From the NCBI RefSeq assembly GCF_012931845.1, contig NZ_CP051884.1, forward strand, positions 3,348,001 to 3,412,000: DNA of 64,000 bases, written 5' to 3'. The DNA is from Cellulomonas taurus (GTDB taxonomy: Bacteria > Actinomycetota > Actinomycetes > Actinomycetales > Cellulomonadaceae). This document shows, one piece after another, positions 20,704-28,683 of the stretch (positions are counted from its first letter, which is position 1; every line of letters starts with the position of its first letter). The translations under genes were made by a program, and so were the position numbers. The notes under the pieces were generated by a model. That model saw nothing but the letters and a program-made list of their open reading frames with translations. It did not search any database and had not been told where the DNA came from.

Positions 20704-21396
20704 ATGACTGCACAGGAATCGCACACGACCGTCGACATCCGGAACCGGAAGCGCCGCTCGAAGGGTCGCCTGCGGGCCATCCTGGCCGCGGTCGGGGTCC
20801 TGGGTATCGGCGCCGCCGTCACGCTGGCGGCCTGGACCGACACCGAGTGGATCTTCGGTGGTTCCAACACCGACACGCCGATCGGCACCTCGGTGTTCGA
20901 GATCGAACAGAACGTCTACGACGGTCAGAGCTGGCAGAACCGGGAGAACTGGCCCACCGACGCCACCGCCGGGAAGCTGAACTTCACCGTCGCCGCCACC
21001 TCGCTCACCCCGGGTGCAGTGGTCTACGCGCCGGTGCAGCTGCGGGCGGCGCCCGGGTCCATCGGCGGCACGGCGGTGTTGAACGGCGCGGTCGCGGGAC
21101 CGAACACCAACGCCGCGCTCTTCGCCGCGCTCACCTACCAGGTCCGCACCGGTGTCACGCAGGCGAACTGCAACGCCGCCGGGATCGGGGCCGGCACCAC
21201 GATCGTCGCCGCTGGGCAGCCGCTGACCGCCAACGGCACCGCCTCGTTCCCGATCGGTGCGGCCACCAACGCGACCACCGCGGGTACTCCGGTCGACGTC
21301 TGCTTCCAGATCACGATGCCGTCCACCGCGACCAGTTCGGCCTTGCAGGGCCAGACGGTGACGCCGGTGTGGAACTTCGTGGCGACCAGCTCGTGA
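20704..21396 (+). CDS. SipW-type signal peptide protein (small secreted protein)
   Basis: A 230-residue exported protein. After a basic N-terminus (NRKRRSKGRLR), a hydrophobic stretch (about 24-43) runs into LAAWTDTEW, the late-placed 'A-W-T-D-T-E' pattern of SipW-dependent signal peptides known from TasA/CalY-like proteins. The mature part is Thr/Ala/Asn-rich and predicted beta-rich, with two cysteines, and has no membrane anchor. GGGGGGAATCC precedes the ATG. It is followed directly by its likely peptidase and a second such substrate. A fibre or surface-layer role is a guess from the Bacillus system. Confidence 0.85.
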   Translation: MTAQESHTTVDIRNRKRRSKGRLRAILAAVGVLGIGAAVTLAAWTDTEWIFGGSNTDTPIGTSVFEIEQNVYDGQSWQNRENWPTDATAGKLNFTVAATSLTPGAVVYAPVQLRAAPGSIGGTAVLNGAVAGPNTNAALFAALTYQVRTGVTQANCNAAGIGAGTTIVAAGQPLTANGTASFPIGAATNATTAGTPVDVCFQITMPSTATSSALQGQTVTPVWNFVATSS

Positions 21397-21403
21397 TCGC
21401 CCG

Positions 21404-22876
21404 GTGGGTTCGCACCGCGCACCACCGACACCCGGCCGGGCCTGGCGGCGTGCCGCCGATCTGACCCGCGAGGTGCTGCTGACCGTCGCCGCGATCTTCG
21501 GCGCGATCTGCGGCCTGGTCATCGTGCTGGTCGTGACGCTCGACCTCGGGGTGATCGTCTTCCGCACCGGGTCGATGAGTCCGACCATCCCCACCGGGTC
21601 GGCGGCCATCGTCCGCACGCTCCCGGCCGATCAGGTGGCCGTCGGCGATGTGGTCACGGTCCCGTCGCCGCTCGGTCCGCTGCCGGTCACCCACCGGGTC
21701 ACCTCGGTCGAGGCGCTGCCCGACGGCCAGACCCGGCTGCACCTGCGGGGTGACGCCAACGATGCGGAGGATCCGTTCCCCTATGACGTCACCGAGGTGC
21801 GCCGGGTGGTGGCGCACGCGCCGGGTGTCGGGTTCGCCCTGGTCAGGCTGGACGACCCGATCGTGATGGGCGGTGTGACCGTGCTGGTCGCGGGGCTGAT
21901 CCTGTGGGCGCTCTGGCCTGCCCGCGGGCCGGAGCCCTCGGCGCGGGAGCTCCAGCCGACATCGGCTCTGCTGGTCCTGCTCGCGGTCGCCGCGCTCACC
22001 TTGGGCCCGACGGCGGCACCGGCCCAGGCGGTCGGCGTCCCGGAGCCGCAACCCTCCGCCACCGCGCCGCCCGCGGGCGGTTACCCGCAGGCGGACGGGG
22101 TGCTCGCCCTGTCGTCGTCGCTGCCCCCCGGCGCCGACTGGTCGCTGTCCCCGGGCAGCGACCTGCCGTGGCGGGTGACCTCGGCGGCGCTGCCTCCGGC
22201 GGGCGCGGACGGCGCGAAGGGCTGGCTGTGGGTGAGCCTGGTGGCCGGGGGTGCCCTGGTGGAGCAGGACGACGCGGTGCGGCTGACCCTGGAGCTCTGC
22301 GACGCCTGGGCGCTCGACGGCAGCTGCCCCGCCGGTCGCCGTGACCTCCCCGTCCCGATCGAGGAGGGCGTGGTGTGGCTGGACCGGGTGCCGGTCGGCG
22401 AGCTGACCACCGAGCGGGCACAGCAGGTGGTGGTGCGGATCGAGGTGGCGGACGCGCTGCCGGACAGTGCCCAGGGACTGGACATGTACCTGGGGCTGCG
22501 GTTCGACGCCTTCGGGGACTCGGTGACCATCGGCGAGGGCGGCGAGGTGCCCGGTGAGCCGGGTGGGGGCGAACCTGGCGGCGGGGGGCCGGACAGCGGT
22601 GGTCCGGGCGGTGGCGATCCGGGGCCGGGTGGCACCGACGGGGCGGGCGGCCCGGGGGCCGTGGGCGGCTCCGGCGACGCCTCGACGGCGGCGGATCCGG
22701 GCGGCCTGGGGGTCACCGGGTCGGAGCTGCGTCCGGCGACGTGGGCGGTGGCGGCGCTGCTGATCGGGACGGTGCTGTTCACCCTCGGCCGCGACCGTCG
22801 CGCGGCGCGAAGGTCGGGAGCCGCCGACGCACGCCACATCGACGGGCACGCCGCGCGGACGGAGGACGGGTCATGA
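21404..22876 (+). CDS. SipW-type signal peptidase I fused to a surface-anchored domain
   Basis: Residues 1-172 form a signal peptidase with a membrane segment (24-53), the catalytic serine in TGSMSPTIPTGS (S57), histidine instead of lysine as general base in LPVTHRV (H97), RGDAND (116-120) and a second membrane segment (about 153-171). This Ser-His type is that of SipW and ER peptidases. Unusually the chain continues: a signal-peptide-like stretch ending APAQA (187-209), a domain of about 170 residues with two cysteines, a Gly/Pro-rich linker, then LGVTG (435-439), a membrane helix and a basic tail, like a sortase or LPXTG-type anchor with a variant motif. The GTG start is eight bases after the upstream gene's stop. 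Confidence 0.85.
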   Translation: MGSHRAPPTPGRAWRRAADLTREVLLTVAAIFGAICGLVIVLVVTLDLGVIVFRTGSMSPTIPTGSAAIVRTLPADQVAVGDVVTVPSPLGPLPVTHRVTSVEALPDGQTRLHLRGDANDAEDPFPYDVTEVRRVVAHAPGVGFALVRLDDPIVMGGVTVLVAGLILWALWPARGPEPSARELQPTSALLVLLAVAALTLGPTAAPAQAVGVPEPQPSATAPPAGGYPQADGVLALSSSLPPGADWSLSPGSDLPWRVTSAALPPAGADGAKGWLWVSLVAGGALVEQDDAVRLTLELCDAWALDGSCPAGRRDLPVPIEEGVVWLDRVPVGELTTERAQQVVVRIEVADALPDSAQGLDMYLGLRFDAFGDSVTIGEGGEVPGEPGGGEPGGGGPDSGGPGGGDPGPGGTDGAGGPGAVGGSGDASTAADPGGLGVTGSELRPATWAVAALLIGTVLFTLGRDRRAARRSGAADARHIDGHAARTEDGS

Positions 22877-24654
22877 GCCGCCGCCGCATCCTCCGGGCTG
22901 AGCTGCGCGCCACGGGTGGTGCGGCCATCGAGGCGCGGACCGCGCGGCACCGGGCGACCGGCATCGGCCTGCTCCTCGTGCTGGTAGCCGCCCTGGTGCT
23001 GCACACCGGGCCGCTCCGGCCCCAGCTCACCGACGCCGCCTGGACCGACCGCGAGTACGCCTCCGGCGCGCTCGGCACCCGCACCACCTGGTGCGACACC
23101 GGCCTGTACCGCACCGTCGCCCGGGGGCAGCTGTTCGCGGCCACCGTGGGGACCGGCAGCACCAGCACCGTGCCCGTGGTCGCCCCGGTGCGGGTCACCC
23201 AGACCGGGTCGTCGGTCTCCGCCACCCCGGTCACGGCCACCAGCCCGACCACCAACGCCTACGTGTACCCCGTGGCCGCGAGCGCCCTGCAGTCCACCAG
23301 CAGCACCCTGGAATCGGCGGTCGCCTTCGGCAGCGTGACCAGCGCGCAGAACAACCAGTACGGCAACGCCGCCAGCAACGGGCAGGTGGTCGGTGGATCG
23401 GGGGCGGTGTCGAACACCGGGGTGCTGAACACCGCACTGACCGGGGCGCCCGACCTGGCCACCGTCGATGTCCGGGCGCTGGTCACACCGACCCTGCTCG
23501 CCACCGCGCTGGGCGCGACCCCCGCCGCCGATGTCACCGGCGGGCTGCGGCTGATCCCGGGCACCGTCGGGTCCACCACCACCCGGGACTCCTGCATCGA
23601 GCGGAACACCTCCTCCCGCGCCTACACCGTGTCCGGGCTGCGCCTGGAGGCGGAAAGCGCGAGCCTGCGCGCGGCGGCGACCCAGACGACCAGCGCGGCG
23701 ACCACGATCCAGAACGCCACCGCCAGCACCGGAGCGATCGCCACCCAGTCGGCGGCGAACGTGAACACGGTCCTGACCAACCGCCAGGCGCTGCTGAACC
23801 TGCTCACCCCCAGCGGCACCTCCGGCACCCTGTCCCTGAGCGTCCCGGTGAACGTGCCGGGGGCGGTGTCGTCGTTGACCGGTCAGACGCTCGGCGCCGG
23901 GACACCGGTGCAGCTGAACCTGGCGACCGGGCGGATGACCGTCGACCTGGCGGCGTTGACCAGCGCGAGCACCGGGGTGAACGGTCTGGCTCCGAACACC
24001 GAGGTGCTGACCGCGACCGTCCTGAACACCGCCCGCACCTCGGTCGGCACCCTGCTCCCGGCCTACCAGACCTCGGTGCTGAACGCGATCAGCACCGCGC
24101 TGAACACCAGCGTCGCCACGCTGCGGATCACCAGCACGCTCAGCCTGCTGAACCTCGGCCTGGTCCAGGAGCCGTTGGCACTGACCTACACCGGGACGCT
24201 GAACCAGTTGAACGCCGCCCAGGGTGGGACCGTGGCCGTGTCGGTCGGGGTGAGCAACAGCTGTGGCCTGGCCACGACCGGCTCGTGCACCACCGTGCGG
24301 AACGACCTGAACTCGGCGAGCGGGCAGACCGACCTGCGCACCGCCGTCGCCAACGCCCTGACCACGACCGTCTACGGCACCGCCACCGCCGCGCAGCCCC
24401 AGGGGCAGATCACCACCGCCGTCACCACCGCCCAGACCACCCTGCAAGCGCTGCTGGCGGCGCTGCCGAACGCGGTGTCGGCCCAGGTGAACGTCCAGGC
24501 CGATGTCGCCGGTGCCCGGCCGGTGGTCCCGTTGGACACCGGGGAGATCGGGGTGACGGCCCTGCGGATCGGGTCGGCGCCCGCCGGCCGCACCGCCTGG
24601 CTCGCCTTCGGCGGATCGGCCGCGGGACCGAATGCCTACCTCCCGGCGCCCTGA
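22873..24654 (+). CDS. Large secreted protein with SipW-like leader (choice-of-anchor G-like)
   Basis: A 593-residue exported protein. The leader has a basic N-terminus, a hydrophobic segment (about 31-46) and DAAWTDREYASG, matching the SipW-type cleavage context in the first gene of the cassette. The mature protein is a long Ala/Thr/Ser/Asn-rich repeat-like sequence with few charged residues, resembling actinobacterial 'choice-of-anchor G' surface proteins; that family assignment is tentative. No C-terminal anchor is visible. The ATG overlaps the peptidase stop (ATGA), with GGAGGACGGG before it, so substrate and peptidase are made together. Confidence 0.75.
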   Translation: MSRRRILRAELRATGGAAIEARTARHRATGIGLLLVLVAALVLHTGPLRPQLTDAAWTDREYASGALGTRTTWCDTGLYRTVARGQLFAATVGTGSTSTVPVVAPVRVTQTGSSVSATPVTATSPTTNAYVYPVAASALQSTSSTLESAVAFGSVTSAQNNQYGNAASNGQVVGGSGAVSNTGVLNTALTGAPDLATVDVRALVTPTLLATALGATPAADVTGGLRLIPGTVGSTTTRDSCIERNTSSRAYTVSGLRLEAESASLRAAATQTTSAATTIQNATASTGAIATQSAANVNTVLTNRQALLNLLTPSGTSGTLSLSVPVNVPGAVSSLTGQTLGAGTPVQLNLATGRMTVDLAALTSASTGVNGLAPNTEVLTATVLNTARTSVGTLLPAYQTSVLNAISTALNTSVATLRITSTLSLLNLGLVQEPLALTYTGTLNQLNAAQGGTVAVSVGVSNSCGLATTGSCTTVRNDLNSASGQTDLRTAVANALTTTVYGTATAAQPQGQITTAVTTAQTTLQALLAALPNAVSAQVNVQADVAGARPVVPLDTGEIGVTALRIGSAPAGRTAWLAFGGSAAGPNAYLPAP

Positions 24655-24726
24655 GGTCCCCCGACTGGCCCAGCTGGGACTACTGGGCGGTAACCAGGCC
24701 CTGACCTGCACGCCAATCGTCCCGAA

Positions 24727-24749
24727 ACATCCCGGAAACAGTGGGATGT
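24727..24749. promoter_or_regulatory. Inverted repeat upstream of the ABC importer operon
   Basis: ACATCCC (24727-24733) and GGGATGT (24743-24749) form 7-base arms around a 9-base centre, about 115 bp before the substrate-binding protein gene in an otherwise gene-free 208-bp spacer. It could be an operator or a small hairpin. Confidence 0.35.
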
Positions 24750-24862
24750 ACCGATTGTGCGATTCCTGTGCTTACCTGTGCCCCTCGTCACACCGAGCGG
24801 CAGCGTCGCCGTCCGGGGAACGTGACATATCAGGGGATCCACCACGGAAACAGAGGGACACC

Positions 24863-26533
24863 ATGACAGCGCTGCACACGCGCCGACGCTTGATCGCCCC
24901 GACCGCCGGACTGGCTCTGACCGGTCTCCTGCTCGCCGCCTGCGGCAGCGGTGGCAGCGACGACGGTGCCAGCGACGGCGGCGGTGGCGGAGGTGGGGGC
25001 GGTGACTCGATCCTGATCGGCACCACCGACAAGATCACCACCATCGACCCGGCCGGCTCGTACGACAACGGGTCCTTCGCCGTGATGAACCAGGTGTACC
25101 CGTTCCTGATGAACACCCCCTACGGCAGCCCGGACGTCGAGCCGGACATCGCCGAGTCGGCCGAGTTCACCAGCCCCACCGAATACACGGTGAAGCTCAA
25201 GGACGGCCTGACCTTCGCCAACGGCAACGACCTGACCAGCTCGGACGTCAAGTTCACCTTCGACCGGCAGCTCGCGATCTTCGAGTCCGGCGCCGACGGC
25301 GGCAACGGCCCCGGCTCGCTGCTCTACAACCTGGACAGCGTCGCCGCGCCGGACGACACCACCGTCGTGTTCACCCTGAAGACCGAGAACGACCAGGTCT
25401 TCCCGCAGATCCTGTCCAGCCCGGCCGGGCCGATCGTGGACGAGGACGTCTTCGCCGCCGACGCGTTGACCCCGGACCAGGACATCGTCGACGGCAACGC
25501 CTTCGCCGGTCCGTACACGATCACCGACTACAGCCAGAACGACCTGGTCAGCTACCAGGCCAACCCGGACTACCAGGGGCTGCTCGGCGCACCGAAGAAC
25601 GACGCGGTGGACGTGCAGTACTTCACCGACGCCTCGAACCTGAAGCTGGACATCCAGGAGGGCAACGTCGACGTCGCCTTCCGCTCGCTGTCCGCCACCG
25701 ACATCGAGGACCTGCGCGGGAACGACGACGTGCAGGTGGTCGACGGCCCCGGCGGTGAGATCCGGTACATCACGTTCAACTTCGACACCCAGCCGTTCGG
25801 CGCGACCACCCCGGAGGCCGACCCGGCCAAGGCACTGGCCGTCCGCCAGGCGGTGGCCGACCTGATCGACCGCGAGGAGATCGCCGACCAGGTCTACAAG
25901 GGCACCTACACCCCGCTGTACTCCTACGTGCCCGAGGGCCTGACCGGCGCCGTCGAGCCGTTGAAGGACCTGTACGGCGACCACGAGGGCGGCCCGGACG
26001 CGGACGCCGCGACGTCGATCCTGGAGTCGGCCGGCGTCGAGACCCCGGTCACCCTGAACCTGCAGTACTCGAACGACCACTACGGCCCGTCCTCCGGTGA
26101 GGAGTACGCGCTGATCAAGGACCAGCTGGAGTCCAGCGGCCTGTTCACGGTGAACCTGCAGACCACCGAGTGGGTGCAGTACGCCAAGGACCGCACCTCG
26201 GACGTCTACCCGGCCTACCAGCTCGGCTGGTTCCCGGACTACTCGGACGCCGACAACTACCTGACGCCGTTCTTCCTGACCGAGAACTTCCTCGGCAACC
26301 ACTACGACAACAAGACCGTCAACGACCTGATCCTGCAGCAGGCGGCGACACCGGACGCCACCGAGCGCACCGCGCTGATCGAGCAGATCCAGGGCCTGGT
26401 CGCCCAGGACCTGTCCACCGTGCCCTACCTGCAGGGCGCCCAGGTCGCGGTGACCGGCACGGACATCACCGGGGCCGAGGACACCCTCGACGCCTCCTTC
26501 AAGTTCCGGTACGGCGCACTCGGCCGTAGCTGA
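24863..26533 (+). CDS. ABC importer substrate-binding lipoprotein (SBP_bac_5 family)
   Basis: Extracellular binding protein for an oligopeptide, dipeptide, nickel or oligosaccharide importer. Lipoprotein signal LLLAACGSG (lipidated cysteine near residue 31) is followed by a Gly/Ser/Asp linker and the family-5 fold: NQVYPFLMN, LKDGLTFANGNDLTSSDVKF, and the C-terminal LGWFPDYSDADNYL, a common peptide-binding-protein motif. The product has 556 residues. AGAGGGA precedes the ATG. The substrate cannot be told from sequence. It is separated from the first permease by a strong hairpin, which would allow the binding protein to be made in excess. Confidence 0.92.
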   Translation: MTALHTRRRLIAPTAGLALTGLLLAACGSGGSDDGASDGGGGGGGGGDSILIGTTDKITTIDPAGSYDNGSFAVMNQVYPFLMNTPYGSPDVEPDIAESAEFTSPTEYTVKLKDGLTFANGNDLTSSDVKFTFDRQLAIFESGADGGNGPGSLLYNLDSVAAPDDTTVVFTLKTENDQVFPQILSSPAGPIVDEDVFAADALTPDQDIVDGNAFAGPYTITDYSQNDLVSYQANPDYQGLLGAPKNDAVDVQYFTDASNLKLDIQEGNVDVAFRSLSATDIEDLRGNDDVQVVDGPGGEIRYITFNFDTQPFGATTPEADPAKALAVRQAVADLIDREEIADQVYKGTYTPLYSYVPEGLTGAVEPLKDLYGDHEGGPDADAATSILESAGVETPVTLNLQYSNDHYGPSSGEEYALIKDQLESSGLFTVNLQTTEWVQYAKDRTSDVYPAYQLGWFPDYSDADNYLTPFFLTENFLGNHYDNKTVNDLILQQAATPDATERTALIEQIQGLVAQDLSTVPYLQGAQVAVTGTDITGAEDTLDASFKFRYGALGRS

Positions 26534-26540
26534 TCCCTCA

Positions 26541-26581
26541 GTTCCGGGGCGGGCCGCACACCCAGCGGCCCGCCCCGGAAC
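26541..26581 (+). terminator. Perfect 16-bp hairpin between binding protein and permease
   Basis: Arms 26541-26556 and 26566-26581 (GTTCCGGGGCGGGCCG and its complement) enclose a 9-base loop. No T-run follows and the operon goes on, so this probably causes partial termination or protects the 3' end of the binding-protein mRNA, a common way to set transporter stoichiometry. Confidence 0.75.
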
Positions 26582-26596
26582 GCTGTCAGGAGTGAC

Positions 26597-27685
26597 ATGA
26601 CGTCCACCACCCTCGACCCGACCACGGTCGACGCCCCGAAGTCCCGCCGCGGCACGCGTTCCGGCGGCGGACTGGGCCGCTACATCCTGATCCGGTTCCT
26701 GCTGATCATCCCGACCGTGTTCATCCTGGTCACCACGGTGTTCATCCTGATGCGGGCCACCGGTGACCCGATCACCGCCGCCCAGGGCGGTCGTCTGCCG
26801 GCCGACCAGCTCGCCGAGCGGATCCACGCCGCGGGCTACGACCGGCCGATCCTGACCCAGTACGTCGACTACCTCGGCGACCTGCTGCGCGGGGACCTCG
26901 GCACCACCATCTCGGACAGCCGCCCGGTCACCGAGGTGCTCACCACCTTCGGCACCGCGACCCTGGAACTGGCGTTCTACGCGCTGATCGTCGCCTTCCT
27001 GGTCGGCATCCCGCTCGGCCTGGTCGCCGCCTACTTCCGGGACAAGGTGCCGGACGCCCTGCTGCGGGTGTTCGCCATCGCCTGCTACGCCACCCCGGTG
27101 TTCTTCGCCGGACTGCTGCTCAAGCTGATCTTCGCGGTGCAGCTGGACTGGCTCCCGGTCGCCGGCCGCGCCTCCAACCGTTCCGAGCTCGCCATGCGCC
27201 GACTCGACGACCCGACCGGCATCTACCTGATCGACGCCTTCCGCACCGGCAACCCCGATGTGGTGGCCGACGTGCTGCAGCACGCGATCCTGCCCGCGGT
27301 CGCCCTCGGCCTGCTCACCGCCGGGGTGTTCCTGCGCCTGGTCCGGACCAACGTGATCGGCACCCTCGGCTCCGGGTACGTCGAGGCAGCCCGGTCCCGG
27401 GGGGTGAAGGAGTCCCGGCTGCTGCGCAAGCACGCCTACCGCCCGGCCCTGATCCCGATCATCACCGTCGTCGGCATGCAGGTGGCGATGCTGCTGGTCG
27501 GCGCGGTGCTGACCGAGACCACCTTCGAGTGGCGCGGACTGGGCTTCCAGCTGTCGCAGTACCTGCAGGCCCGTGACTTCGTCGCGGTGCAGGGCATCGT
27601 CGTGATGCTGGCGATCATCGTCGCGCTCACCAACTTCGTGGTCGATGTGATCGCCGCGCTGATCGACCCGAGGGTGAGGTACTGA
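26597..27685 (+). CDS. ABC transporter permease (DppB/OppB type)
   Basis: Inner-membrane permease of 362 residues with about six helices. Characteristic stretches are RFLLIIPTVFILV at the first helix, GDLGTTISDSRPV after it and the EAA loop EAARSRGVKESRLLRKH that docks on the ATPase. GGAGTGAC precedes the ATG. Partner of the next permease; the start of that gene overlaps its stop (TGATG). Confidence 0.93.
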   Translation: MTSTTLDPTTVDAPKSRRGTRSGGGLGRYILIRFLLIIPTVFILVTTVFILMRATGDPITAAQGGRLPADQLAERIHAAGYDRPILTQYVDYLGDLLRGDLGTTISDSRPVTEVLTTFGTATLELAFYALIVAFLVGIPLGLVAAYFRDKVPDALLRVFAIACYATPVFFAGLLLKLIFAVQLDWLPVAGRASNRSELAMRRLDDPTGIYLIDAFRTGNPDVVADVLQHAILPAVALGLLTAGVFLRLVRTNVIGTLGSGYVEAARSRGVKESRLLRKHAYRPALIPIITVVGMQVAMLLVGAVLTETTFEWRGLGFQLSQYLQARDFVAVQGIVVMLAIIVALTNFVVDVIAALIDPRVRY

Positions 27686-28683
27686 TGCGTCAGCTCCCTG
27701 TGATCCGGCAGCTCCGCCAGAGCGTCGGTCTGCAACGCGGCATGCTGATCGCCGGACTGGTCCTCACCGGCATCTTCCTGCTCGCCGCGATCTTCGCCCC
27801 GCTGCTCGCGCCCTACGGCTACGGCCAGCTCCGCAGCCCGGACACCGGCCTGTTCGGCGCCACGCAGCCGCCGTCGTCGGAGCACCTGCTCGGCACCACC
27901 GTCGGCGGCTACGACGTGCTGTCCCGGGTGATCTGGGGATCGCGCACCGCCCTGCTGGTGATCGTGATCGCGGTGGCGGCCTCGCTGTTCATCGGCGTGC
28001 TGCTCGGCCTGATCTCCGGCTACTTCGGTGGCTGGCTGGACCGGATCCTGGTCGTGATCGCGGACGCCGTCTACGCCTTCCCCTCCCTGCTGCTGGCCAT
28101 CGTGCTCGCCATCGTGATCAGCGGCGGGCAGTCGTCGATGATCGGCGGTGTGCTCGCGGCGGCGCTGTCCATCACCGTGGTCTTCACCCCGCAGTACTTC
28201 CGGGTGGTGCGGGCCGAGACGGTGCGGATCAAGGCCGAGGCCTTCGTCGAGTCCGCCCGGGTGATCGGTGCCGGGCACCGCCGGATCATGTTCCGGCACG
28301 TGCTGCGCAACGCGACCCGCACGCTGCCGCTGATCATCACGCTGAACGCGTCCGAAGCGATCCTCACCCTGGCCGGGCTCGGCTTCCTCGGCTTCGGCAT
28401 CGAGGCCACCGCCGCCGCCGAGTGGGGCTACGACCTGAACAAGGCGATCTCCGACGTCAGCTCCGGTGTCTGGTGGACGGCCACCTTCCCCGGCGTCGCC
28501 ATCGTGCTGGTCGTCCTCGGCATGACCCTGGTCGGCGAGTCCCTGAACGACCTCGCCGACCCCCGACTGCGCACCCGACGCCGGGCGGGCGCGGCCACCG
28601 ACGACACCACCGCACAGACCTCCGTGGTGCCCGGCGGCGCACTGCCCGGGCACGCCGCCGAACTGGAAGGGGGTGCTCGATGA
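27685..28683 (+). CDS. ABC transporter permease (DppC/OppC type)
   Basis: Second permease, 332 residues, with the OppC-type N-terminal extension (LLAPYGYGQL, SEHLLGTTVGGYDVLSRVIWG) and EAA loop ESARVIGAGHRRIMFRHVL. Its C-terminal tail is long and hydrophilic. Start and stop codons overlap both neighbours, so the permease pair and ATPase are translated together. Confidence 0.93.
   Translation: MRQLPVIRQLRQSVGLQRGMLIAGLVLTGIFLLAAIFAPLLAPYGYGQLRSPDTGLFGATQPPSSEHLLGTTVGGYDVLSRVIWGSRTALLVIVIAVAASLFIGVLLGLISGYFGGWLDRILVVIADAVYAFPSLLLAIVLAIVISGGQSSMIGGVLAAALSITVVFTPQYFRVVRAETVRIKAEAFVESARVIGAGHRRIMFRHVLRNATRTLPLIITLNASEAILTLAGLGFLGFGIEATAAAEWGYDLNKAISDVSSGVWWTATFPGVAIVLVVLGMTLVGESLNDLADPRLRTRRRAGAATDDTTAQTSVVPGGALPGHAAELEGGAR

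Noticed and set aside
24830..27433. Long minus-strand open frame across the substrate-binding protein
   Set aside because: Shadow of a lipoprotein and permease with intact family motifs and good ribosome sites.
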